In this document: positions 25,280 to 32,915 of the stretch, in pieces
How positions within the stretch are numbered: position 1 is the stretch's first letter
Layout: the number at the start of each line of letters is the position of its first letter
Made by a program: the position numbers and the translations under genes
Assembly: GCF_000166055.1 (NCBI RefSeq)
Contig: NC_014664.1
Span: forward strand, 2,238,001-2,302,000
Direction of reading: 5' to 3'
From: Rhodomicrobium vannielii ATCC 17100
Lineage (GTDB): Bacteria; Pseudomonadota; Alphaproteobacteria; Rhizobiales; Rhodomicrobiaceae
Length of the DNA stretch: 64,000 bases
Notes under the pieces: model-generated
The model's input: only the letters and a program-made list of their open reading frames with translations
Told to the model about the DNA's origin: nothing
Database searches by the model: none

Positions 25280-27283
25280 TTACCCTACGAAAGAATTTTG
25301 CCCGGACTGGATGCGCTTCAGCGCGGTGACGAGCGCGTCGATATCGCTGAAGGTATTGTAGAGCGCGAAGGACGGACGAACCGTTGCTTCAAGGCCGAAG
25401 CGGCGAAGGATCGGCTGCGCGCAGTGATGTCCTGAGCGCACCGCGATCCCGTGCTGGTTCAGCGCCGCGCCCACGGCCTCGCTTTTCTGTCCGGCGAGGA
25501 CGAAGGAAACGACGCCCGCCTTCTCCGGCGCGGTGCCTATGATGCGAAGCCCCGGAACGTCCGGCAGAACCTTCGTGGCGTAGGCGATCAAATTGTGCTC
25601 GTGCGCGGCGATGGCGTCCATGCCGATGCCGCTCAGGTAGTCGATGGCAGCGCCGAGCCCCACCGCGTCCGCGATGCTGCCTGTGCCCGCCTCGAACCGT
25701 GTCGGCGCGGAGTGGTATTCCGTCCGCTCGAAGGTCACGTCCTTGATCATGTTGCCGCCGCCCTGCCAGGGCTGCGTCGCGTCGAGCAGGTCTTTCTTGC
25801 CGTAGACCACGCCGATGCCCATCGGTGCGAACACTTTGTGGCCCGACAGCACGAACCAGTCCACATCAAGCGCACGCACGTTGACGGGCATATGCGAGAC
25901 GGACTGCGCGCCGTCGAGCAGCACGCGAGCGCCATAGCGATGCGCCATGTCGATCATCGTCTTGGCGGGCGTGACCGTGCCGAGCGCGTTCGATACCTGC
26001 GTGAAGGCGACGAGCTTGGTGCGCGACCCGAGCAGTTTCTCATAGGCATCTAGGAGCACTTGCCCGTGATCGTCGACCGGCACGACCTTCAGCTTCGCGC
26101 CCGTCTCCGTGCACAATTGCTGCCATGGCACGATGTTGGCGTGATGCTCAAGCCATGTGACGATGATCTCATCGCCCTCGCCGATGTTCTGGCGGCCCCA
26201 GCTTTTAGCCACGAGGTTGATGCCTTCGGTTGCGCCGCGCACGAAGATGATTTCCTCGGGCGAGTTTGCGCCGATGAAGCCCGCCACCTTCTGGCGCGCG
26301 TGCTCGTAGGCATCGGTCGAGCGCGCGGCGAGTTCATGCGCCCCGCGATGCACGTTCGAGTTTTCCCGTGCGTAGTAATGCACGAGGCGATCGATGACGG
26401 CCTGCGGCTTCTGCGTCGTGGCGGCGTTATCGAGCCATACGAGCGGCCGCCCGTTCACCTGCTGGTGCAGGATGGGGAAGTCACGGCGCACGGCCAGCAC
26501 ATCGTAACCGGTCTGCGGACCCTGCGAGACTGGGCCGCCCTTCGCATTGGTCGTGTGCGACAGGTTGCTCTCGTCCAGGAAGTAGAACTGCGAGCCGGGC
26601 CGCCCGTTGTTCGGCGCATTGTTTGACGCCGTGCGGGAGGCGGGAACCTGACCGGCAGGCTTTCCGGGCGAAGTTACGCCCGTGAGGCCGGGGATGTCGG
26701 GGAAACCGCGAGCGATTTCCTCAAGGACGGGATAGGTCGAAGCCGGTTTTGACGCCGTTTCGGCATGGCCCGGTCCGCCGGTGATCTGCCCCGGAGCGGA
26801 AGGCCCCGACAGCGGAAGACCATGCGCGCCACCGAAATACGGCGGGACCGAGGATGTCGGCTGTGGAACCGTCGCCTGTGGGACGTGCGGACTCGCGGCC
26901 GCTTTCGCATGGGCCTCGCCGGGCAGGGGAGCCGCAGAGGGCGAGGACGCAGGGTTGAGCGGGTCGGACAGTGGCGCGCCGTGCGCCTGCGGACTGAAGC
27001 TAGAGCTGCGCCCTGGAGCACCCGCGAGCGGGACGTCCGCCAAATGGGTTGCTTCGCTGGGGGCGGGGCTCGCGCTGGCGAGCGGTGCGACCAAGGACGG
27101 CAGGCTTCCGCCGGGCGGTGTCGCGAACATTTCGTTCGCGAGCCGCGTCAGCGTGTCTGCGCTCGGCCAACCCGCCGGAGGCGGCAAGCCGCCCAGCGCT
27201 TCCGCGATGCCGCTTCCGATGCCGGCCAACGGTGCCGCTTCGGAGCCGGGTGCATCAGCCATGGTAGGTGTCAGAATAGGCAT
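25280..27283 (-). CDS. Encapsulin cargo: SufS-type cysteine desulfurase with long disordered N-terminal arm
   Basis: A 667-residue type II cysteine desulfurase fused to a targeting arm. Residues 1-260 are Ala/Pro/Gly/Ser-rich, without fold, and resemble the arm by which desulfurases are loaded into family 2A encapsulins; a short motif occurs twice (AHGAPLSDP at 100-108, AHGLPLSGP at 153-161). Residues 261-667 are the enzyme: LDNAATTQKP, SGHKVFAPMG with PLP lysine 483, and RSGHHCAQP with catalytic Cys621. It releases sulfur from cysteine as persulfide. ATG 27283 has GAGGTGG 9 bases upstream; a later ATG at 27262 lacks one. The gene overlaps the encapsulin end by 29 bases, which guarantees co-expression. 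Confidence 0.92.
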   Translation of the reverse strand: MPILTPTMADAPGSEAAPLAGIGSGIAEALGGLPPPAGWPSADTLTRLANEMFATPPGGSLPSLVAPLASASPAPSEATHLADVPLAGAPGRSSSFSPQAHGAPLSDPLNPASSPSAAPLPGEAHAKAAASPHVPQATVPQPTSSVPPYFGGAHGLPLSGPSAPGQITGGPGHAETASKPASTYPVLEEIARGFPDIPGLTGVTSPGKPAGQVPASRTASNNAPNNGRPGSQFYFLDESNLSHTTNAKGGPVSQGPQTGYDVLAVRRDFPILHQQVNGRPLVWLDNAATTQKPQAVIDRLVHYYARENSNVHRGAHELAARSTDAYEHARQKVAGFIGANSPEEIIFVRGATEGINLVAKSWGRQNIGEGDEIIVTWLEHHANIVPWQQLCTETGAKLKVVPVDDHGQVLLDAYEKLLGSRTKLVAFTQVSNALGTVTPAKTMIDMAHRYGARVLLDGAQSVSHMPVNVRALDVDWFVLSGHKVFAPMGIGVVYGKKDLLDATQPWQGGGNMIKDVTFERTEYHSAPTRFEAGTGSIADAVGLGAAIDYLSGIGMDAIAAHEHNLIAYATKVLPDVPGLRIIGTAPEKAGVVSFVLAGQKSEAVGAALNQHGIAVRSGHHCAQPILRRFGLEATVRPSFALYNTFSDIDALVTALKRIQSGQNSFVG

Positions 27284-28184
27284 GATACTTGTCCACCTCA
27301 ACGTCATCGAGGACCGCGATTGCATCGTCGGTCAGAACCGAGAGCGAGCAGTAAAGCGAGATGAGATACTGCGCGATGGCTTTCGGATTGATGCCCATGA
27401 AGCGGACCGACAGGCCCATGCTCTGCTCGCCGGGAAGGCCCGGCTGATAGAGGCCGACGACGCCCTGGCGCGATTCGCCCGTGCGGAGGAGGATGATCTT
27501 CGACTTGTTGCCTTCGATGGGCAGCTTGTCGCTCGGGATGATCGGAATGCCGCGCCACGTTAGGAACGGCGAGCCGAACATGGTAATGGTCGCCGGCGGC
27601 ACGCCGCGACGCGTGCATTCGCGGCCGAAAGCGGCGATGGCGAGCGGGTGAGCGAGGAAGAAGCCCGGCTCTTTCCAGACCTTGGTGATGAGTTGGTCGA
27701 GATCGTCCGGCGTCGGCGCGCCCGTGCGGGTGCTGAGACGCTGAGACGGGATCGCGTTGGCGAGCAGGCCGTATTCCTGATTATTGATGAGTTCGCTTTC
27801 CTGCCGCTCCTTCACGATTTCAATCGTGAGGCGAAGCTGTTCGGCGATCTGGTTATGCGGAACACTGTAGAGATCCGAGACGCGCGTGTGAACTTCAAGC
27901 ACTGTATTGACGGCGCTCAGAAAGTATTCGCGCGGATGTTCTTCGTAATCGACGAAGGTCTGCGGCAGGATGCGTTCGTCGCGCTGCGAGCAGTCGACCG
28001 CTACGGCGCTCGAATCCTTCACTCGGTTGCGCCGATAGATACCAGCTTCCACGGGCACCCATTGCAGGCAATGAACAAGCCAGCGCGGCGTGATGCGGGC
28101 TAGTTGAGGTGATGTCTTGGTAGCATTGGCAAGTTGCCTTGCGGCAACATCGCTGAGCGCAGTATTGACGGGCGTATCGGCCAT
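27255..28184 (-). CDS. Family 2A encapsulin shell protein (SrpI-like)
   Basis: The 309-residue HK97-fold shell protein is close to cyanobacterial SrpI in length and motifs: LQWVPVEAGIYRRNRV, LPQTFVDYEEHPREYFLSAV, HTRVSDLYSVPHNQIAEQLR, PSQRLSTRTGAPTPDDLDQL and NPKAIAQYLISLYCSL. There is no cyclic-nucleotide-binding insertion, so it is family 2A and not 2B. Such proteins assemble into closed capsids that enclose a cysteine desulfurase; the next gene encodes exactly that. In cyanobacteria the system is induced by sulfur starvation. Older annotation often mislabels the family. Start ATG 28184 has a modest AGAGACG site. Confidence 0.92.
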   Translation of the reverse strand: MADTPVNTALSDVAARQLANATKTSPQLARITPRWLVHCLQWVPVEAGIYRRNRVKDSSAVAVDCSQRDERILPQTFVDYEEHPREYFLSAVNTVLEVHTRVSDLYSVPHNQIAEQLRLTIEIVKERQESELINNQEYGLLANAIPSQRLSTRTGAPTPDDLDQLITKVWKEPGFFLAHPLAIAAFGRECTRRGVPPATITMFGSPFLTWRGIPIIPSDKLPIEGNKSKIILLRTGESRQGVVGLYQPGLPGEQSMGLSVRFMGINPKAIAQYLISLYCSLSVLTDDAIAVLDDVEVDKYHAYSDTYHG

Positions 28185-28457
28185 GGTGGCGTCTCTTTGT
28201 CGTCGGAATTATGAAGAGTTGACGTGAATCGTCGCACCCAATTGCTTGGGATAACCGCAATTTTCTCTTGCGACCTCTGATAGATCGATAGGATTGATTG
28301 TGGCGTCAGCTTGGCACCAATCGCGCGGCTCTTCAATGACAACCAAAAGGACGTTTTAGTATTTGCCAATATTTTCCAGGAGTACCGCCCCCGATGGGGT
28401 AATCTTCTACTTTCGTCGGGATATGAAGGACCAGCGTATCGCGATTTCCAACTTTTT
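28185..28457. other. Promoter region of encapsulin operon
   Basis: Gene-free DNA between the encapsulin start and the palindrome at 28458. It includes AT-rich stretches (28200-28270, 28340-28370) and must hold the encapsulin promoter. I see no riboswitch or clear operator. The upstream operon of radical-SAM genes runs in the same direction, so read-through into the encapsulin genes is possible. Confidence 0.45.
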
Positions 28458-28485
28458 AGTGCCGCGCAATTAATTGCGCGGCACT
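28458..28485. repeat. Perfect 28-bp palindrome
   Basis: AGTGCCGCGCAATT is followed at once by its exact reverse complement, with no loop, 13 bases past the stop of the cobalamin-binding radical SAM gene. On the minus strand it is followed by AAAAAG rather than a T-run, so it is not a classical terminator. It could be a factor-dependent terminator, an RNA processing site or a protein-binding site. Confidence 0.7.
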
Positions 28486-28497
28486 GTCGGTCACGCG

Positions 28498-29862
28498 TTA
28501 TGCCGCCGCCAGACGGCGCGTCGCAAAATGCTCGTTGATCTCGCCATACAGCTCCTTCAGCCGAGCGGGCGGGATCGCGCAGATGCCGTCATAAGCTTCG
28601 GTGAAATGCACGCGGGTGTGTTCGAGAGCGAACGGCTTGATCCGCCCCTCCGCGATCAGTTCGTCGTAAAGCGGTGAGCCGGGCAGCGGCGAATAGATGC
28701 TCCAGCTCCAGCGGTCCAGTTCGAGCGACTTCGCAAGATCGAACGTCTGGCGGACATCGTCCTCATCCTCACCCGGAATGCCGATCATGAAGAAGCCGAA
28801 CACGCGTAGGTGCCGCTTCGCGAGTGCGACCTTCTCCTTGATCTGATCCACGGTGATCTTCTTGTTGAGCCGCACGAGGCTTTTCGGCGAGCCCGATTCG
28901 ATGCCGAGGTCGATCTGCGTAAGACCCGCCGCCTTCATCATGATGAGTTCGTCTTCATCGAGCAGGTTGATGCGCGTCAGCGCCTGCCACTCGATGCCCG
29001 CCTTCCGCTCGATCATCAGTCGGCAGAATTCCTTCGTCCATGCGGGCTTGAGGTTGAAGATGCTGTCCTTGAACCACACGCCTTCGATGCCGTGGTCGTC
29101 GCGAAGGCGGATCACCTCGTCCACCACCTTCGCGGGCGATTTGAAGCGCCACTTGCGGCCCATGGTCTGCTGCACGGCGCAGAAGCTGCAATTATAGGGG
29201 CAGCCGCGCGAGACGATCATCGAGATGCCGCGCACGGTGCGGAGCAGCGAATTGTGCTCGATGTAGCGCTCGACGGGGAACGCGCCGTAATCCGCACCGG
29301 GGATGCTGTCGAGGTTCTCGGCAAGCTGCGCCTTCTCTGAAATGTGGATGCCGCCCCCCGTGCGAAAGCACAGGCCCTGGACCTGGCCCAGACCTTCGCC
29401 GCCGCTCTGAAGCGCGCGCAGAAGCTGCGAGAAGGCCTCCTCGCCCTCGCCGCGAATGACGAAATCGACCGACGGGTGGGCGATGACGGTCTCGGGGTCG
29501 AGCGTCGGATGCACGCCGCCGAGCACGATGGTCGAGGCGGGCACCTGCGCGCGGGCAATGTCCGCCGCGCGGAGCGCCGCCGGTAGCGTCGGCGTCATTG
29601 CGGTGATGCCAATTACGTCGGGCTTTTCGGACTTGAGGCGTCGAGCCAGTTCTTCCGAGTCCATCATGAGCGCCTGCATGTCGAGCAGCGTCACGTCATG
29701 GCCGAGCCGCTTCACATAGGCCGTGAGGTACGCAAGGCCGAGCGGCGGCTCGAACGGCGCGACGTAGAGATTGCCGCCCCGGATCCAGTTCACATAGTCG
29801 GCGTAGCGGTTCTTGAAGGCGTCGCCATCGAAGAAGGTTGGATTGATGAAAAGGATCTTCAT
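28498..29862 (-). CDS. Cobalamin-binding radical SAM protein, substrate unknown
   Basis: A 454-residue enzyme. Residues 1-165 are a B12-binding domain (IVLGGVHPTLDPETVIAHP, FVIRGEGEEAF; the base-off DxHxxG motif is absent, as in many of this class). The radical SAM core follows, with CPYNCSFC at 221-228 (CxxxCxxC for the 4Fe-4S cluster) and LTQIDLGIESGSP. The C-terminal region is DUF4070/4080-like in feel (GFFMIGIPGEDEDDVRQTFD, WSIYSPLPGSPLYDELI). Related enzymes methylate unreactive carbons or rearrange rings; the substrate here is unknown. It is the last gene of a three-gene operon. AGGAG lies before the ATG. Confidence 0.88.
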   Translation of the reverse strand: MKILFINPTFFDGDAFKNRYADYVNWIRGGNLYVAPFEPPLGLAYLTAYVKRLGHDVTLLDMQALMMDSEELARRLKSEKPDVIGITAMTPTLPAALRAADIARAQVPASTIVLGGVHPTLDPETVIAHPSVDFVIRGEGEEAFSQLLRALQSGGEGLGQVQGLCFRTGGGIHISEKAQLAENLDSIPGADYGAFPVERYIEHNSLLRTVRGISMIVSRGCPYNCSFCAVQQTMGRKWRFKSPAKVVDEVIRLRDDHGIEGVWFKDSIFNLKPAWTKEFCRLMIERKAGIEWQALTRINLLDEDELIMMKAAGLTQIDLGIESGSPKSLVRLNKKITVDQIKEKVALAKRHLRVFGFFMIGIPGEDEDDVRQTFDLAKSLELDRWSWSIYSPLPGSPLYDELIAEGRIKPFALEHTRVHFTEAYDGICAIPPARLKELYGEINEHFATRRLAAA

Positions 29863-29966
29863 GAAAGGCTCCTGAGCCTCGAAAGTGAATGGACGAGGCG
29901 CGCAAGCCGGGGTCGCTTCCGCCGGAGCGGAAACGGCCCTTCGATTGCGCGGGGGTCGGTCGGCGT

Positions 29967-30431
29967 CTAAACGGCGATGCGGTCGAGGTGGATGAAATCC
30001 GGGTGCGCCGCATCCTCGCGAGCGCGGACTTTCTCGAAGCGCTCGTCGATCACCTCGTCGGGCTCGATGACCCAGACGCCCGCGAGATCCACGTCGCCGA
30101 GCGTCTCGCGGGAGCGCACATAATGGCTCTGGAACAGCGGGCCGGTGATATGCAGCTTCACCGGGCGCCCCTTGATCTGCACGCGGTGGCCGTCCGCCCC
30201 GTGCAGCGCGACGGAAACCGAGCCGCCGTACCAGATGGTATGCGTCAGGTTGCGGTTGGCCGCCGAGGTTTCGAGGAATTCGAGCACATGGATCGTGCCG
30301 TCGCCACCGTGATGCAGCGACGGTTTCTCCACGGCATCGGGCGCGCCGTTCGCATCGACGGTGGCGAGCACCTTGATCGTTGCGGCGCTGTCGAGCAGCG
30401 CGATCACGTCGGGGGAAAGTGTTGCGGGCAT
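29967..30431 (-). CDS. Pyridoxamine-5'-phosphate-oxidase-family FMN-binding protein
   Basis: A 154-residue split-barrel flavoprotein-type protein. LDSAATIKVLATVDANGAPD is the classical N-terminal strand-turn of the PPOX family, followed by HVLEFLETSAANRNL, SVSVALHGADGHRVQIKGRP and a C-terminal IEPDEVIDERFEK. Members reduce or oxidise F420/FMN substrates or degrade haem; which applies here is unknown. It sits between two radical SAM genes, 9 bases after the first, so it probably supplies electrons or modifies the same substrate. It is too short for PdxH and lacks its PLP signature. Confidence 0.78.
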   Translation of the reverse strand: MPATLSPDVIALLDSAATIKVLATVDANGAPDAVEKPSLHHGGDGTIHVLEFLETSAANRNLTHTIWYGGSVSVALHGADGHRVQIKGRPVKLHITGPLFQSHYVRSRETLGDVDLAGVWVIEPDEVIDERFEKVRAREDAAHPDFIHLDRIAV

Positions 30432-30440
30432 GGTGGCGTC

Positions 30441-31697
30441 CTACTGAAGGCGTGCGAGGTCGGAATCGGGGTGGTTGCCGCAGCGGCGATAGTCGTCGAA
30501 ATCGACCTTCAGTCCGTGGCTCGCGCGGATGTCCTGAAGCCCTTGCGCGAGGCGGATGAAGTAATCGAGCGAGGGCGCTTTCTGGTCGCGGAAGGCCGAA
30601 CCGGGGCGCGGCACCCAGACGATGTAGACGGTCGTCACGCCGCGCGCCGCGAGCCAGTCAGCCTCGGACAGCGTCGATTGCAGCGCGTCATGTTCGCTCT
30701 TGAAGCCGGAGGGCTGCGCGGTCTCGACGCCGCCGACGATCCCGGTGCCGACATTGCCGCGCCCGAAGATGTCGACCGCGTTCACGAGCCGCTGTTTCCA
30801 GCCCTGATAGCCTACCTGCCGCGCCTTGCCGGGGCAGATCCAGCCGAACAGCTCTTCGTTCAGCACTTCGAGGTCGGTCGTGTAGCTCGTCAGACCAGTC
30901 TCATTATAGAGTCGCGCGAGCTGCTTCTCGTTGAAGGCCGACGCGATCAGCTGGCTCGGGAATTTCTTCGTACGGAAGTTCTCGCCGATGGCTTGAAGCA
31001 GTTCGATGTAAAACTCGACTTCAAGGTCGAAGATTTCCTTTCCCTTGGTCACCGAACCGGCGGTGAGGCAGAGATTGGTGAAGCGGCCCGGCTCCTTCAG
31101 CGCTTCGGCGATGGTTTCCTTGACGTCCTCGGGGCGAAGCCTGTTCGGAACGCCGATTTCCTCGCGTTGCTGCTTCGTGTGCGTGACGATATCGCAGAAC
31201 TGGCAGCCTTCCTTGTCGGCCCAGAAATAGCAGAAGCTCGACTGGAACACGTTCAGCCGCTGCGGGCGCGCGCTCACGATGTGGCTCATCGGCAGGCCGG
31301 ATGTGGTGAGCTTGTCGTAATAGACGGGCTTCGGCCACAGATCGACCTCTTCGAGCTGTTCGCCGCCGTCCACCAGCACGAAGCGCCCGTCGCGGTAATC
31401 GACGACATACGGGTTCTGGTCCAGCGGGGTCGGATCGACGAGAATGGTCGTGCCATCGCGCAGCAGCAGCGACTCCGGCAGCGGTTTGATCTCGCCGTCG
31501 CGTGAGCCGAAGATGTAGGGACTGCGCAACTGGTGCACGGCTGGATCGACGGCCTTTTCAGCAGCTTCCGTGTAGTGCACGCCACGGCGTTGCACGTCGA
31601 TCTTTCGCGCGATCAGGCGCGGGAAGCGGGGATGTTTCGCCAGCACTTCGTCGAAGGATGGCTCGGCGCGATAGATTTCCTTGAGCAGGGCGACCAC
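30441..31697 (-). CDS. Radical SAM protein with Cx8Cx2C cluster motif, function unknown
   Basis: A 418-residue protein. An N-terminal domain of about 140 residues with no known fold precedes FCYFWADKEGCQFCD, giving cysteines 156, 165 and 168 (Cx8Cx2C instead of Cx3Cx2C). The aromatic residue before the last Cys, the following LCLTAGSVTKGKE and the late GTGIVGGVETAQPSG and VYIVWVPRPGSAF fit a radical SAM barrel. The C-terminus ends with CGNHPDSDLARLQ. Start: GTG 31697, because GGAG lies 6 bases upstream; a TTG at 31709 would overlap that site. First gene of the operon divergent from the Crp/Fnr gene. I cannot assign a family name. Confidence 0.75.
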   Translation of the reverse strand: MVALLKEIYRAEPSFDEVLAKHPRFPRLIARKIDVQRRGVHYTEAAEKAVDPAVHQLRSPYIFGSRDGEIKPLPESLLLRDGTTILVDPTPLDQNPYVVDYRDGRFVLVDGGEQLEEVDLWPKPVYYDKLTTSGLPMSHIVSARPQRLNVFQSSFCYFWADKEGCQFCDIVTHTKQQREEIGVPNRLRPEDVKETIAEALKEPGRFTNLCLTAGSVTKGKEIFDLEVEFYIELLQAIGENFRTKKFPSQLIASAFNEKQLARLYNETGLTSYTTDLEVLNEELFGWICPGKARQVGYQGWKQRLVNAVDIFGRGNVGTGIVGGVETAQPSGFKSEHDALQSTLSEADWLAARGVTTVYIVWVPRPGSAFRDQKAPSLDYFIRLAQGLQDIRASHGLKVDFDDYRRCGNHPDSDLARLQ

Positions 31698-31791
31698 ATC
31701 AATCTCCAATTTTTAACGTCTACAAAATTGATGGAAACTGAGCTATAAGCCAGCAACTAATTGCCCTTTAGCGCGCCGAAGAGCTGCTCAT
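31698..31791. promoter_or_regulatory. Divergent promoter region, radical SAM operon / Crp-Fnr gene
   Basis: A 94-base AT-rich gap between two divergent starts. One half-site TTGAT (31727-31731) resembles an FNR half-box but has no matching ATCAA at the proper distance, so no operator is claimed. Divergent arrangement makes regulation of the operon by the adjacent Crp/Fnr protein likely. Confidence 0.5.
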
Positions 31792-32547
31792 ATGGAAAAA
31801 TATTCTATTTTTGCCGGTTGGTTGAGTGCGGGCATACCGCCGGGCGCCGACTTCTCGCTGCATCTTCGCGCCTTGGAAGAGGAGGGAGGAGCAAACCCGA
31901 ACTTTTTTCACGGCCTCGATGAAGATGACATCGCGGCGTTGTTCGCCGTGTCGTGCGTCAAGGCGTTTGCACCGGGCGAGGCGGTCTTCCGACAGGGTGA
32001 AGCGCACGAGGGCATTTTCGTAATCCTGTGCGGGAAAATCCGCGTCTATTATCTCGGACCATCCGGGCGCGAACTGACACTTGCCTACTGGTCGGCGGGT
32101 AACTTTGTCGGCGGCCCGCACATTTTCGGCGAATGCCAGCATATGTGGTCGGGGCAGGCGGAAGAGGCCGCAGAGGTTCTGGTTGTTCCAGGCACCGGAA
32201 TGCGCGCTCTGATCGAGCAGCGGCCGCGCCTCGCCGTCGCGCTCGTCGAAGCCATGGCGCACAAGGGCAAGTGTTTCTCAAGCCTCATTCAAATGTTGGG
32301 TACGCGTTCCGCCGCCGAACGTCTCGCGCAATTGCTGCTGCTGATGGCCGAGATGGGCGGCCAGCGCATCGGCGACCGCATAATCATAAACCGCACGCTG
32401 ACGCAGGACGAGCTCGCACGACTGGTCGGTGCGACCCGCCAGTGGATTTCCGCGACGCTCGAACGGTTTCGCGAGAAGGGCCTGATCGAGGTTGCCCCGG
32501 ACCGGATCGTGATCCTCGACGAGGCGCGCTTGCGATGCTCGCGCTGA
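31792..32547 (+). CDS. Crp/Fnr-family transcription regulator
   Basis: The 251-residue protein has a cyclic-nucleotide-binding-like sensor domain (about 40-155: VKAFAPGEAVFRQGEAHEGI, FVILCGKIRVYYLGPSGREL) and a C-terminal winged helix with LTQDELARLVGATRQWISAT for DNA recognition (about 200-222). There is no N-terminal cysteine cluster of the FNR type, and the cAMP phosphate-binding RxS pair is not evident, so the signal is unknown. It probably controls the divergent radical SAM operon and perhaps the sulfur genes on both sides. The N-terminal 35 residues are an extension relative to CRP. Confidence 0.88.
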   Translation: MEKYSIFAGWLSAGIPPGADFSLHLRALEEEGGANPNFFHGLDEDDIAALFAVSCVKAFAPGEAVFRQGEAHEGIFVILCGKIRVYYLGPSGRELTLAYWSAGNFVGGPHIFGECQHMWSGQAEEAAEVLVVPGTGMRALIEQRPRLAVALVEAMAHKGKCFSSLIQMLGTRSAAERLAQLLLLMAEMGGQRIGDRIIINRTLTQDELARLVGATRQWISATLERFREKGLIEVAPDRIVILDEARLRCSR

Positions 32548-32738
32548 GTTTTGCGAGATCCCCGAGCTAAGCGAAAACCCCACCCCTGGCTCAAAATAGG
32601 ACAAATTCCTAGAAATGGCGTATGCGGGGCCATAAATATTTCAATATGCCGAAAATATTAGCGGCGATTTAGAATTTTGTTGTTAAACGTCGATAACTTC
32701 TATAATCGTTTGGCATTAACCTGGGCGGAGCAGTGCGC
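32548..32738. other. AT-rich intergenic region after the Crp/Fnr gene
   Basis: Markedly AT-rich DNA (especially 32625-32720) with several possible -10 elements such as TATAAT at 32700-32705. It probably carries the promoter for the permease-aminotransferase-CMD-metY operon. No operator identified. Confidence 0.45.
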
Positions 32739-32846
32739 ATGTCCATCGCGTTGCCATGGAGGGAAGTGAGCGGCTTTGCCGGTTTCGCCCTCTTTTTGCC
32801 CGCCGTTGCCGGAGCAGCAGACCCGTGTAGTCGGGCGGTGGCGTAG
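32739..32846 (+). CDS. Possible 35-residue leader or small secreted peptide
   Basis: ATG at 32739 has GGAG 9 bases upstream, then a short frame with a signal-like core (FAGFALFLPAVAGAADP) ending at a TAG. A hairpin (GGCGGT 32834-32839 with ACCGCC 32851-32856) overlaps its stop, 60 bases before the permease start. It could be a leader peptide of the operon, or chance. Confidence 0.3.
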   Translation: MSIALPWREVSGFAGFALFLPAVAGAADPCSRAVA

Positions 32847-32915
32847 CGCTACCGCCGGCCAGACCCCTTGGCCTTCCCCCGCACAATCTGTCTGCCGTCA
32901 ACGGAGCATGGAATC

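Noticed and set aside
31698-31791. FNR-type operator between the radical SAM operon and the Crp/Fnr gene
   Set aside because: Only one TTGAT half-site; the partner at the required spacing is missing.
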